A DNA stretch of 64,000 nucleotides from Parapedobacter composti (GTDB taxonomy: Bacteria > Bacteroidota > Bacteroidia > Sphingobacteriales > Sphingobacteriaceae). The stretch spans positions 1-64,000 of the forward strand of contig NZ_FOLL01000002.1 in assembly GCF_900112315.1 (NCBI RefSeq). The letters are read 5' to 3'. Below, one piece after another: positions 16,724 through 26,188 of this stretch. The position numbers were made by a program, and so were the translations under genes. Each line of letters starts with the position of its first letter. Position 1 is the first letter of the stretch. The notes under the pieces were generated by a model. It worked only from the letters and a program-made list of their open reading frames with translations. It ran no database searches and was not told the DNA's origin.

Positions 16724-18205
16724 TTAATAAGCCGCTGCCCGAATATCGCGCTTCCTCAAGGGCCCTTTTTTTGTTATTTTTTCCGCATGTTTAGCCGCAC
16801 CGGGCTTTTCTCCTTTTTGCCAGTCTCCAGGCAGCCGGTTCCCATAGATATCGTCGCGGTCGGGAGTTGGGTTTTCTGGGACAGTATCTCCTGTTTCGTC
16901 AATCCATTGATCCATCACTTTTCGTAAAAAACGCAGCTTTTTACGGTATCTTTTGGTATTAACAACATTATGGAACTGATGAGGGTCTGCGGTAACGCGG
17001 TACAACTCCTCAGGTGGCCGAGGTACACGGAAGATGTCTTCCTGTTCTTTTCGTGTCAGGCCGTTATCATACGCGTCCCAGAGTTCATTCCCCGCTGGAT
17101 AATGGCGCGTTGATTCAGCGGCATACGCCGCCTTCTCGGGAAAGGCGTTCCGGATATAAACCCAATCCTTATACCGAACCATCCGTTGGTGTGCCTGGAA
17201 AACATGCCAATTATGTTCAGCGAATACAAAATCCCGGGAACCCTTTTTCGTGCCGTTTTTCAAGAATGGGCGGAAGCTCTGCCCTTGTATACGGCCATCC
17301 ACCGCCATACCTGCCAACTCCAACAATGTTGGTGCAACATCAATGGTGCTCACCAATGCTTTGGTTCTTCCGGTTGCTACCCCTGGTCCATAGACAATAA
17401 ATGGAGTCTTGATACCACTATCATATAAACGGGTCTTATTTCGTGGAAAAGGGCTTCCGTTGTCACTCATAAATATCACGTAAGTATGGTCTAACAACTG
17501 TTGCCTTTCCAGCTCTTCCATAAGTGCCCCTAAATAATAGTCGACACGTGAAACTTCATGATAATAACCGGCAAGATCGCTCCGAGTAACCGGTCCGTCA
17601 TATAGCATTGGTGGTACGAACACCGCATCGGGACTGTACGCTGTTCCTTTGTCATCAAACTGCCAATCCCGATGGGCGTCATAAGAAGCAAACCAAGCTA
17701 AAAACGGTTTGTCCCTTGGCCTCGTTTTTATGATTGAAACCCAGTCTTCCTCTCCTCCCGGCCCTTTCCCCGGCGAAATTAAGCTAAAAGCCTGCTTAAC
17801 TTGCGGGCCCATATGGTTCTTTCCCGATAATACGGTATAATATCCAGCTTCTTTGAGCAACTGCGGGAACATTACCTGTCCAGGGGGAAGCGGATCATGC
17901 AGCTCCGGTGCGCCGGTATTATGCGGATAACGCCCTGTAATCAGACTAGCGCGACTTGGACTGCAGCTACTTGCTGTCAAATAGGCATTTTCAAACAATA
18001 GTCCCTTGTTAGCCAAGCTGTCAATATTAGGTGTTTTAACCGTCGGATTCCCATAACATGCGATGTCTCCCCACCCGATATCATCGGTGATGAACAGAAT
18101 AAAATTGGGCCTTTTAGTGGCCTGTCCATGAAGATTGGTGGAAATTCCAGCGGCCAGCACCGTTAATATCCACCAAAGCCAGTATTTAACCTGATCGGCC
18201 ATCAT
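16724..18205 (-). CDS. Sulfatase, S1 family (N-sulfoglucosamine sulfohydrolase-like)
   Basis: A 493-residue S1 sulfatase with a signal peptide (hydrophobic ILTVLAAGISTNLHG after MMADQVKYWLWW). PNFILFITDDIGWGDIACYGNP carries the metal-binding Asp pair; the formylglycine signature is C-S-P-S-R in ASSCSPSRASLITG (about residue 80). LSGKNHMGPQ, FASYDAHRDWQ and FMSDNGSPFPRNKTRLYD are typical of the S1_8-like/SGSH group. The C-terminus is strongly basic. This is a different sulfatase subtype from the other two in the PUL, which suggests a different sulfate position. It is 31 bp behind the GH115 gene. Confidence 0.93.
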   Translation of the reverse strand: MMADQVKYWLWWILTVLAAGISTNLHGQATKRPNFILFITDDIGWGDIACYGNPTVKTPNIDSLANKGLLFENAYLTASSCSPSRASLITGRYPHNTGAPELHDPLPPGQVMFPQLLKEAGYYTVLSGKNHMGPQVKQAFSLISPGKGPGGEEDWVSIIKTRPRDKPFLAWFASYDAHRDWQFDDKGTAYSPDAVFVPPMLYDGPVTRSDLAGYYHEVSRVDYYLGALMEELERQQLLDHTYVIFMSDNGSPFPRNKTRLYDSGIKTPFIVYGPGVATGRTKALVSTIDVAPTLLELAGMAVDGRIQGQSFRPFLKNGTKKGSRDFVFAEHNWHVFQAHQRMVRYKDWVYIRNAFPEKAAYAAESTRHYPAGNELWDAYDNGLTRKEQEDIFRVPRPPEELYRVTADPHQFHNVVNTKRYRKKLRFLRKVMDQWIDETGDTVPENPTPDRDDIYGNRLPGDWQKGEKPGAAKHAEKITKKGPLRKRDIRAAAY

Positions 18206-18236
18206 TTAAATCCATTTAACAACTTCTATTCCAAGA

Positions 18237-21209
18237 TTATTCTACCTTCGTCATGGAAGGCCCTAAATAGGATTTTTTCAGCCCGCCGAAATCAAGCACA
18301 ATCTTCTGTATGACCATGCCCGGATCGCCGCACTTGATGTGAAGCGTATGCTTACCGGGCTTGTCAATATAGAGCGTCGATTTATTTACGGCGGCATTAC
18401 GGAGCACATTATCCGCCCAAGTCTGTGTATATTCCGGTGCGGAGGACGATGGCAGTGCTACCGGTCCGTCGTCGATGCATACCGCATACCGGGTTTGGGA
18501 GGTATGCTGTTCATGAAAGCCGAAGTCACGATCGGAGTTCAGCGGAAAAACAGGCAATACATAAGTGTATACATCAACCGGACCGTGGTGAAAGGTATAA
18601 AAATCATACGCTACGCCCGGCGATTGATCATCCCGCGGATTACGTACCTTAGCGACCGGATCACCTATCATCACGCATCTGTCCTCTACCCCCAGGTTAT
18701 CGATCAAGTACATCTTGATATCTTCCGTTTCGCGTTTGCGATGAAAATCAGCCCCTGGAATTGCAATAACACCATTGTCTTCAACAAAGTGTCCACGTAC
18801 ATCCGTTATGGCTGGTAATTCGGGATTAAAGACCGACACCAATACGTGTTCGGTTATATCGCCGCTGGTAAACCGGATATATCCGGATACCTTTTCGCCG
18901 ACCGGCACGCGCTCCCAATCAACACCCACCGCTACCCTGTCGCCATAAACCACTGTGCCCTGTGCCTTGCTTACCGTTATCCAATCGGCTGATACCTCCA
19001 ATTGCCAGTCAAAGGAACCGCCACCGGTATTGAACACATCAACAACGTATTTTTTATTGGAGAAAAACTTTGAAAATGCGGGCAAATGATGATAACTGCT
19101 GACACCTTTCAATGGCTCCTGTCCCTCCACAAACAATGCCATGGCGGGTTGTACAGGAACCTTCAGAGAATCCAGCTTGGGCAACTCAAAATAAGAGGCT
19201 ACCACGCCTTGTTTCAGCGACATTATCCGCTTCCACTTGCTTTCCAACAAATCGTTGTATTCGTAAGAAATAGTATACAACGTATCATAGTAGTGCTTTA
19301 CTTTATCCTTCAGCAAATTGGCTTCCGACCGGCCTTGGGCTAAAAATAACCGTTGTTGCTGCGCGGTAAGCCACTTTTTGTTCATCAGTTCAGCCCCTTT
19401 GACCGGATAATAGACCAACTGGAAAAACGACGGCCTTTCTTCCGGCGAGACCTCGTTCAATAAGCGCTCAGCTTTTTTCCCGATACGGTGATAATCAGCA
19501 ATTCTTTTTTCGGCTTCGCCGTAGTTGACAAACGAAAAATCCGTATCTGTGGGCCTTTCCCTGCCTTGTTTGAATGTATTCCACTGATAGCCCCACCCCA
19601 TGAACTCCGGCTTGCGGGCAAAAGCAAGACGGTGATATTCACGGCTTATCTCCCTGAACTCGTCAAAATAGTGCTGGCCATACATCGCACTCCACCAGTG
19701 GGCCTGGAAGTCAGGAACATTATCAAAATTGAACTGCGTGAGGTCATAGGCCATGGCCAGAAACAGGGTAACCGGGAATTCGCACGACTTGATGTCGCCG
19801 GCATTCAGCAGCCAAAGCCGGTCGGCTCCTGTACGGTATGCTTTATGCAGCTCCTCGTACATCAATGCCGGTGGTGTGGAAGAAAGCCAGAGGTAATCGT
19901 GCGGTATCCCCAGGTATGAGGCATGGTAGTATACCCCCGAACCGCCGGAGCGTTTCCGTTCTTTCTCGTTGCTCAATTGTTTCATGTAGCCGTAATTATC
20001 ATCCGGCCATACCAAAATCACGTCGTCCGGCAATTCCAGTCCGGCAAGGTACAGATCCAGCACCTCTTTATATGGAGTAAACGCCTGCGGAATTTCTTCA
20101 ATTGGTTTATCAATATACTTTTGGAGGATAGTCCGTTGGTCTTTCAACGCTTGGCCCACCAGTTTAACGCGTTGTTCCAGCGTGTAGTTGCCCGTCATGG
20201 CCCGGTCATGCAACCCACGCAGCGCCAGCGTATATACGTTCTCATACGGCGCATTTTCCTTTACCCGTTTGTCCAGCACCCGTAAAATACCTTCCTTATT
20301 AGTCATGTAATTCCATTCGCCCATCGTCTTTTTATCCCATTCGCTGGCGTTGTTGAACAATAGGGGTTCCGGGTGCACGGATCCCATAACAATCCCGAAC
20401 GAATCGGCGACGAGCTTATTCTCAGGATATTTGTTAAAAGCCCCGCTTGCTTCGTGCATTGCCGGACATAAATAATTGGCCTTCAGCCTGAGCAGCAGTT
20501 CGAACACTTTAGCGTACGTTTTCGGGCCGATGTCTTTCCGTTCGGGGTCAAACGTATGCTTGGCCCATGGCAGCAGGCCCCAATCCTCATCATTGATAAA
20601 AATACCACGGTATTTAACTGTTGGCGCAGGAGCTGTAAAAGGTTTGACATCGAGATAGAGGCGATCCCTTTTCTTTACCGGAACATCTGCCCACCAATAC
20701 CAGGGCGAAACACCTATCGCCTCCGATATGGAAAATAGTCCGTAAGCCGTCCCCCTGCGGTCGCTCCCGGCCACCACTAACGCCTTGGACACACCTGGGA
20801 ATGGATTGATTACCAATTGAATGGTATACCGTTCCCACGCTCCCACGATGGAGTCAACCGTCATTTTCTTTTCTTCAACCAACCGGTCAATCAAGCCGTT
20901 TTGCCCCAAACTACCCACCAACACCATATTTTTAGCCATTTTCCCTGTTACCGGACCAACAGCGACTGACATTCCCGACACACGTTCCACATCCTCAGCA
21001 AAAAGGCGGGCACTGGTTTTGACCGCAGTAAAATCTGCCGTATCGTAGTAAATGGCCGTAGCCTCCCGCACATCAACCAACGGAAACCTGTTGCGATGAT
21101 TGGTCCCGGCATCCGAAAGGAAAACCTGTGCGTTTGCCATGGCTACTAATGCAAGTAAAAAGCCTGCCGTAACTATTGATTTGCTGATGTGATTTGTAAA
21201 GTTTAACAT
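18237..21209 (-). CDS. Glycoside hydrolase family 115 (xylan alpha-1,2-glucuronidase)
   Basis: A 990-residue exported protein (signal peptide ending near ANAQVF) that matches GH115 over its whole length. GH115 enzymes remove (4-O-methyl)glucuronic acid from internal as well as terminal xylose units of xylan. Family blocks seen are GSDRRGTAYGLFSISEAIGV near residue 160, PWYWWADVPVKK, KYRGIFINDEDWGLLPWAK near 205, LKANYLCPAMHE near 250, ILVWPDDNYGYMKQLS near 400 and YHASYLGIPHDYLWLSS near 435. A GH115-type C-terminal beta domain follows (residues about 820-990). The size is normal, so the gene is complete. Sulfatase genes flank it on both sides (20 and 31 bp). Confidence 0.95.
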   Translation of the reverse strand: MLNFTNHISKSIVTAGFLLALVAMANAQVFLSDAGTNHRNRFPLVDVREATAIYYDTADFTAVKTSARLFAEDVERVSGMSVAVGPVTGKMAKNMVLVGSLGQNGLIDRLVEEKKMTVDSIVGAWERYTIQLVINPFPGVSKALVVAGSDRRGTAYGLFSISEAIGVSPWYWWADVPVKKRDRLYLDVKPFTAPAPTVKYRGIFINDEDWGLLPWAKHTFDPERKDIGPKTYAKVFELLLRLKANYLCPAMHEASGAFNKYPENKLVADSFGIVMGSVHPEPLLFNNASEWDKKTMGEWNYMTNKEGILRVLDKRVKENAPYENVYTLALRGLHDRAMTGNYTLEQRVKLVGQALKDQRTILQKYIDKPIEEIPQAFTPYKEVLDLYLAGLELPDDVILVWPDDNYGYMKQLSNEKERKRSGGSGVYYHASYLGIPHDYLWLSSTPPALMYEELHKAYRTGADRLWLLNAGDIKSCEFPVTLFLAMAYDLTQFNFDNVPDFQAHWWSAMYGQHYFDEFREISREYHRLAFARKPEFMGWGYQWNTFKQGRERPTDTDFSFVNYGEAEKRIADYHRIGKKAERLLNEVSPEERPSFFQLVYYPVKGAELMNKKWLTAQQQRLFLAQGRSEANLLKDKVKHYYDTLYTISYEYNDLLESKWKRIMSLKQGVVASYFELPKLDSLKVPVQPAMALFVEGQEPLKGVSSYHHLPAFSKFFSNKKYVVDVFNTGGGSFDWQLEVSADWITVSKAQGTVVYGDRVAVGVDWERVPVGEKVSGYIRFTSGDITEHVLVSVFNPELPAITDVRGHFVEDNGVIAIPGADFHRKRETEDIKMYLIDNLGVEDRCVMIGDPVAKVRNPRDDQSPGVAYDFYTFHHGPVDVYTYVLPVFPLNSDRDFGFHEQHTSQTRYAVCIDDGPVALPSSSAPEYTQTWADNVLRNAAVNKSTLYIDKPGKHTLHIKCGDPGMVIQKIVLDFGGLKKSYLGPSMTKVE

Positions 21210-21229
21210 TTTGTCTATGGTTTAATAGC

Positions 21230-22708
21230 TTACTTAGCATATACACCGGTATTTCCCCGTTCCCAAAGCGGCGTTAGTTGGCGGATAATATCCGGAGAGC
21301 GCTCCGCTATGTTCCGGGTTTCCAGCGGATCAGTCGCATGATCATATAACTCTATAACTGGTTGTTCCTTACGGAAATACCGGGTAAGCCGGAACTGAGG
21401 GGTCACCATGCTAATTCCGTGATTATAATAACTATAGGCCACGTCAGCCCAGGCTTTGTCTTGTACATCGTTCAGTAAGGGGATCAAGCTCCTGCCGTCG
21501 GCCTGCGATAACGGGGGCAGATCACACAGTTCGAGCAGCGTGGGCCCAATGTCGATGGTACTCGTTATCCGATTAACAACCTTGCACCGGCTCATAGCCG
21601 GTGTCTTAATCATCAGCACGCTTCGGAGTGCCCGGTCAAACAACGTATGCTTTCCCCAAACCCGGTAATCTCCTAAATGCCAACCATGATCGCTCCACAA
21701 GACCACGACGGTCCGGTCAGCTAAACCCGTTTCCTCCAGCGCCTGCAGAACCTTGCCCACCTGAGCATCTACATAACTGATGCAAGCATAGTAGCCGTGT
21801 ATCAACTTTCGCGCGTACCCGTCTGAAAGAGGTTGGTCAAGCGCCGCGCTTTCCTCGCCCAGCCGGTACTGATTAAATTCGGCACTGTTGTGCAAGCTAG
21901 CCAAGTTTATATTCGCTGGAATATTGGGAACAGCAGTAAGAGGCAAATGGCCAGCGTCATATAAATCCCAATATTGCTGAGGTGCATTAAAGGGTAAATG
22001 AGGTTTGAAAAAGCCTACTCCCATAAAGAAAGGCTTTTCTTGTCGGGCAAGCATCTTCAGTTTATCAACGGCCAATGCAGCCGTCAGGCCATCGGGATAC
22101 CCTTCATCAGGCACATCGGCAGCCTCATAAGGCGGCACTTCTCCCTGCATAGTAATCCGGCTTTCGCCATCTGCGTATGCAAAAAACGCATTCCAACCGT
22201 GCCCCCACTTACCCGGATTAAACGACACTTCATCCCAACTCCGGGGCAGTTCCCGCTGGTCGCTCTTAGGACCGGCATATGGATACCGATATCCATCAGG
22301 CGAGTGGCTGATTTTCCCGATACCAACGGTATGGTAACCGTTTCTACGGTACTGCTCAATAAACGTTTCCGGCTCATTTCCTATCGCCGTTTCCGGATCC
22401 GACAATATTTTCGCAGCTTCATTGCCCAACGCTGCCTTCGTACGCGGCAGCGTGCTACGTAGCAGGCTGTAACGGGAAGCCCCGCAGGTGGGTACCGTCA
22501 CATAATGTTTCGTAAATACAGCAGACCGGGCGGCCAAGCTATCGATATAAGGCGACTTCACGATGCTGTTACCGTAACAGCCCAATTCAGGCATTAAGTC
22601 GTCAACGCATATCAACAACACGTTATAGCGCTTGTTATGCATTGTTTGCGTCCACGCGTAAGACGGCAGAAGCAAAAAAAATGTCACGATCCGCGGCAAG
22701 AATCTCAT
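21230..22708 (-). CDS. Sulfatase, S1 family (iduronate-2-sulfatase-like, CGASR signature)
   Basis: A 492-residue S1 sulfatase with a signal peptide (MRFLPRIVTFFLLLPSYAW). RYNVLLICVDDLMPELGCYGN supplies the metal-binding aspartates. The maturation motif is C-G-A-S-R in VPTCGASRYSLL, with Ala instead of the usual Pro at the third position, a variant known in iduronate-2-sulfatase-like enzymes. GIGKISHS, GFFKPHLPFNAPQQYWDLYD and LWSDHGWHLGDYRVWGKHTL follow. It resembles the sulfatase at 10283-11842 more than the one at 16724-18205. Its start overlaps the stop of the upstream GH43 gene by 4 bp, implying translational coupling. Confidence 0.93.
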   Translation of the reverse strand: MRFLPRIVTFFLLLPSYAWTQTMHNKRYNVLLICVDDLMPELGCYGNSIVKSPYIDSLAARSAVFTKHYVTVPTCGASRYSLLRSTLPRTKAALGNEAAKILSDPETAIGNEPETFIEQYRRNGYHTVGIGKISHSPDGYRYPYAGPKSDQRELPRSWDEVSFNPGKWGHGWNAFFAYADGESRITMQGEVPPYEAADVPDEGYPDGLTAALAVDKLKMLARQEKPFFMGVGFFKPHLPFNAPQQYWDLYDAGHLPLTAVPNIPANINLASLHNSAEFNQYRLGEESAALDQPLSDGYARKLIHGYYACISYVDAQVGKVLQALEETGLADRTVVVLWSDHGWHLGDYRVWGKHTLFDRALRSVLMIKTPAMSRCKVVNRITSTIDIGPTLLELCDLPPLSQADGRSLIPLLNDVQDKAWADVAYSYYNHGISMVTPQFRLTRYFRKEQPVIELYDHATDPLETRNIAERSPDIIRQLTPLWERGNTGVYAK

Positions 22709-23772
22709 TCCCCAGAAGGCTTTTTTATTCGTTCACCGATTTTCACCGGCACACCAAAATTCGGCGTACCGTCTGGATTCCACGTAAACTTCTGGATACG
22801 CGGATTACGATAGTTGGTGCTTCCACCATCGGGCAGGTTACGTGCATGGTATATGATCCAATCTTCCGTGCCATCCGGTGATTTAAAGAATCCATTGTGA
22901 CCTGGGCCATAGGCTCCGTTTTCCGCACGCATGGAAAACACCGGCTGGGGATGTTTGGTCCAATGCGAAGGATCCATCGGATCGCCTCCATTTTTAAGTC
23001 TAAGCCAGCCCAAACAATAATGGTCGGACGAAAAGAGACTTGCAGAAAAAATGACAAACAACTCTCCTTGCGGATTAAAAAGAGGTTGAGGCCCTTCATT
23101 AATGCCGCTCGGAGCCCGCTGCTTCTCCCAGCTATATATCGGTGTGCTTATTTGCACACGCTCGCCCTCAATTGTCCAAGGATTACTCATTTTAGCTATA
23201 AAAATCTTCTGGTTCCCGCCTGTTCCCCCAGACCATAACATGTAAAGCTGATCGTTATATTTCATTACCGTTCCGTCAATCGCCCATTCGTCCGTCGGGT
23301 CAGCCACCCGCCCTTTAAGTTCCCAAGCCCCTCTTAACGGGCTTCCTGATTTGTTTTCAATCACATACATCCTATGGCTGGTTCCATTTCCATCAGCCGC
23401 AAAATACATATACCATTTGCCATCTATCTCATGTAATTCGGGAGCCCAGATATTTTGGGAATAGGTTTCTCCCGGTGGCGGGACAAATATATTGATGGGA
23501 GTTGCGTTGGCCAACTCACTTACTTTTTTGATCACATAAAGCACCAAACGACTCCCGTGGGTATACGTATAGTAATACGTTCCGTCCTTTTGTGTTATCC
23601 AGGGATCCGCGCCACGCGGGAGGAGCGGGTTGGTAAACGTATTATCATCAATGGGAGTCTCTTCCTCGGAGGGGGGTGGCATGGCCTCGGATGGCCCTTC
23701 AGTTTTACAAGCGAGTATCAATACGATACATATCCCCATTAAAATACGGAAGTGCGCTTTTTCTAATTTCAT
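22705..23772 (-). CDS. Glycoside hydrolase family 43 lipoprotein
   Basis: A 355-residue GH43 enzyme with a lipoprotein signal (ILMGICIVLILACK, lipobox LILAC). The triad is placed at RGADPWITQKDG (about residue 57), EWAIDGTVMKY (about 166) and SGINEGPQPLF (about 222). The IWAPELHEIDGKWYMYF block is typical; GPGHNGFFKSPDG and WIIYHARN near the end match GH43 alpha-L-arabinofuranosidase-like sequences. A Pro/Glu-rich linker follows the lipid anchor, as in surface-exposed PUL enzymes. Its last four bases overlap the start of the following sulfatase gene. Confidence 0.92.
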   Translation of the reverse strand: MKLEKAHFRILMGICIVLILACKTEGPSEAMPPPSEEETPIDDNTFTNPLLPRGADPWITQKDGTYYYTYTHGSRLVLYVIKKVSELANATPINIFVPPPGETYSQNIWAPELHEIDGKWYMYFAADGNGTSHRMYVIENKSGSPLRGAWELKGRVADPTDEWAIDGTVMKYNDQLYMLWSGGTGGNQKIFIAKMSNPWTIEGERVQISTPIYSWEKQRAPSGINEGPQPLFNPQGELFVIFSASLFSSDHYCLGWLRLKNGGDPMDPSHWTKHPQPVFSMRAENGAYGPGHNGFFKSPDGTEDWIIYHARNLPDGGSTNYRNPRIQKFTWNPDGTPNFGVPVKIGERIKKPSGE

Positions 23773-23787
23773 GATTCTTGATTTTTT

Positions 23788-24933
23788 CTACCGAGTGTAT
23801 AACCCTACTTCTGCCAAAGCGATATTATTTTCGCTGCTACTTTGGGCGCTTTTCCCGATAATCCTAAAATATCGGGCCTTCACAGCTGTAGGAATCGTGA
23901 TGAATTGCTTTTCCCCGTTATTTTCCAAATCAAATTCACCGTGGGGCTGCCAATCTTCACCATCTTCGCTGGTCAACAACTCCACGGTCTTTGGCCGCGC
24001 CGCAGAATTGCCCACACGGGTGATGATGACAAACCCTTCTATATTTTCATGCAGCACACCCATATCCACAGTGATGGTATGTGGATAGGTGAACGGTGGA
24101 GTAGCGCCCAACTGATTCACCCATATTGTGCTGGGGTTACCATCAATAGCGTTGGACGCTAATCGGTTGCCGGCGGCATCCTGACTTGAGGCTGTAGCAA
24201 TCCAACCGGTTTTTTCTAGTTCAATTGGCGGGCCTTTTACCCGTTGTGTATACCAGTCGGTATAAAACGTATCAATGGCCAATGGACTGGGTAGGTATAC
24301 CGTACGATATTGGATAAATTCCGTAAATTCAAACTCCTTGAGGACACTCCTATCCGCATCGGCGTAGGCCCTTACCAAACGGTCATTACCATTGACATCC
24401 TGATAACTGATTTCCGAATAATAGGCTTGTGCACTGGGGTTGCCTCCCCAAACCGCCATTACGCTGTCTCCTTCGTATAGCGCTTCATCCACCGGCCTCA
24501 CCAGCAGGGTTTGCTGGTATTGGTCACCATAGGTGTTGGCAATAAAATCGGTCTTAACGGATCGGTTGCCCAATTCGTCGTATATATAGATTTCAAACAA
24601 GTAAGTGCCCTCTTGAAGGTTGTCGATCACGATTTTCACCGTGTCGTTTGGCGGGTTTTTGATGTTAGCTACCAACGAATCTTGTCTGCCATTCCAATAG
24701 ATGTGGGCTTCTGAGACCTTGGGATCTGGCGCTGCGGGCCAGGAAAGCTGGAGTCGGTTTTTCCCAGGATGCACTTTGAGCGAGTCGCCCGGTGTGGGGG
24801 CATAGATGATACGCCCGCCTTTGACAAACTCACGGAAGGTTTCGTCCATTTTACCGCAGGCAGACACTATCATTACAAGCAATGCTGTCGCGGCCACATT
24901 TAGGGCATTAAATCGAATATTGATGATTTTCAT
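23788..24933 (-). CDS. DUF4998 and F5/8-type C domain lipoprotein (probable glycan-binding protein)
   Basis: A 381-residue lipoprotein (LLVMIVSACGKMDETF). The N-terminal part, with GRIIYAPTPGDSLKVHPGKNR followed by fibronectin-like strands, fits the Bacteroidota DUF4998 domain. The C-terminal 140 residues fit a discoidin (F5/8 type C) domain: WIATASSQDAAGNRLASNAI, PHTITVDMGV, ARYFRIIG and ALAEVGLY. Lipoproteins of this kind encoded just after SusD usually serve as surface glycan-binding proteins. No catalytic residues are expected. It lies 20 bp behind the other binding-protein gene. Confidence 0.85.
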   Translation of the reverse strand: MKIINIRFNALNVAATALLVMIVSACGKMDETFREFVKGGRIIYAPTPGDSLKVHPGKNRLQLSWPAAPDPKVSEAHIYWNGRQDSLVANIKNPPNDTVKIVIDNLQEGTYLFEIYIYDELGNRSVKTDFIANTYGDQYQQTLLVRPVDEALYEGDSVMAVWGGNPSAQAYYSEISYQDVNGNDRLVRAYADADRSVLKEFEFTEFIQYRTVYLPSPLAIDTFYTDWYTQRVKGPPIELEKTGWIATASSQDAAGNRLASNAIDGNPSTIWVNQLGATPPFTYPHTITVDMGVLHENIEGFVIITRVGNSAARPKTVELLTSEDGEDWQPHGEFDLENNGEKQFITIPTAVKARYFRIIGKSAQSSSENNIALAEVGLYTR

Positions 24934-24953
24934 GATATTTCTATTGAATGCGT

Positions 24954-26156
24954 TTATTGTTCTACCCTACCCCAAAGGCTAATCTCACCGAGATACATAT
25001 AGTCGACGAATCCCCAAGTTTCGATGGTCCTAAAGCGGATATACCGTACAGGCGGATTACCGTCGGGGAAGTCGTAGTCTTCTCCGATTTCGGTGGCATA
25101 ACGATTATCTTCGGCCGTGTTGGTACCCACGGGTTCGCCCGACGGCTTTTGCGCCTCGAACGTGCCCAGCAGTATCCAGCTACTCCAATCATCGGTGGGG
25201 TTGTTGCTTCCATAGATTTCCCATACCCTTGGAGCACCCAACTGGTATGCCCAGCTAGCGCCTGGCCCCCTGTGCCAAAGCTTGTACCTACTCAGCGTGG
25301 CTCTGGTACCCATGTCGAAGGTGAAGTGCTGCGGCATGCCGGTACCCGGAGCCGTGTGATGCACGGCTACTCCTCCATTGGGGGCTATTCGCCCATCTAT
25401 GGCCTTGTCAATCGTATTTTGGGCACCGCCATGTCCCCCCTCTGTATCGGACGCCAGGGGGTACACCCTAAAATTACCCTTAGGGATTTCCTCTTCGAAA
25501 ATCGGTGTCACCGTTGCCTTGGCCGTGTCGGAAAGACTACCGAAGCGATCACGTGCTACAGCACCAAAAACGCGCTCTTCGGCCGCAAAGCCGCGAACGG
25601 TAAAGCGGCCATTCCGCGATTGGTTGTAGTAAGTATCTATTTCATACCATTCGCCATTTTCATCAGTGGTCAATATGGCTACAGCCATGCTCGCTTCACC
25701 GGAATTCTCAAAGGCAACGGTTACCCCTCCGAACGTTTCCTGAAACGTCATTGTCCCATAAACTTCCAGCAGTGGTGGAGTCAGTGGATTGATTTTAACC
25801 TTGACCGGCTCGGACGCTTTCTCGCCACTACTTACCGCATATAGTGTCACTTCGTATTCATCAGTGGAGGGGAACCCCACCACTTCCACGAAATTCACAT
25901 AACTCGACGACCGGGTCTCGCGCCATACACCTTCACGGATAGCATAATCAGCCCGTACGTAGCGAAAGCTCGGCTCGGGAGGTATTGCATAAAAAATCCT
26001 TGCCCCTCCGGGTGTGGGCTCTACCCGTATATCGGTGATTGGTGATGGCGCACTGTCATCATCCAACCGGATATATCCCTGATCCTCTGTACAACCCATG
26101 GCGGCCAAAAGCAGGCCACAGATAAGGGTCATGTAGGTTATTTTCTTCATCTTCAT
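24954..26156 (-). CDS. DUF4959/DUF5126/DUF5000 surface lipoprotein (probable glycan-binding protein)
   Basis: A 400-residue lipoprotein (LICGLLLAAMGCTEDQGY). Three Bacteroidota domains can be traced: an N-terminal DUF4959-like fibronectin fold (ITDIRVEPTPGGARIFYAIP), a middle DUF5126-like domain (about residues 125-225) and a C-terminal DUF5000 discoidin-like domain (FTFDMGTRATLSRYKLW, PRVWEIYGSNNP, VRYIRFRTIETW, YLGEISLWG). The position immediately after susD, 32 bp away, and the architecture suggest an outer-surface glycan-binding role working with the SusC/SusD pair. Confidence 0.88.
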   Translation of the reverse strand: MKMKKITYMTLICGLLLAAMGCTEDQGYIRLDDDSAPSPITDIRVEPTPGGARIFYAIPPEPSFRYVRADYAIREGVWRETRSSSYVNFVEVVGFPSTDEYEVTLYAVSSGEKASEPVKVKINPLTPPLLEVYGTMTFQETFGGVTVAFENSGEASMAVAILTTDENGEWYEIDTYYNQSRNGRFTVRGFAAEERVFGAVARDRFGSLSDTAKATVTPIFEEEIPKGNFRVYPLASDTEGGHGGAQNTIDKAIDGRIAPNGGVAVHHTAPGTGMPQHFTFDMGTRATLSRYKLWHRGPGASWAYQLGAPRVWEIYGSNNPTDDWSSWILLGTFEAQKPSGEPVGTNTAEDNRYATEIGEDYDFPDGNPPVRYIRFRTIETWGFVDYMYLGEISLWGRVEQ

Positions 26157-26188
26157 TTCTTTTTTTAGGTCAAGAAAAAGCTGGTCCG

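Noticed and set aside
16651-16794. Plus-strand frame of 47 codons (MFPADYGALPRINEF...)
   Set aside because: The first part looks protein-like, but it runs into the sulfatase gene antisense and no family could be recognised, so it is not called.
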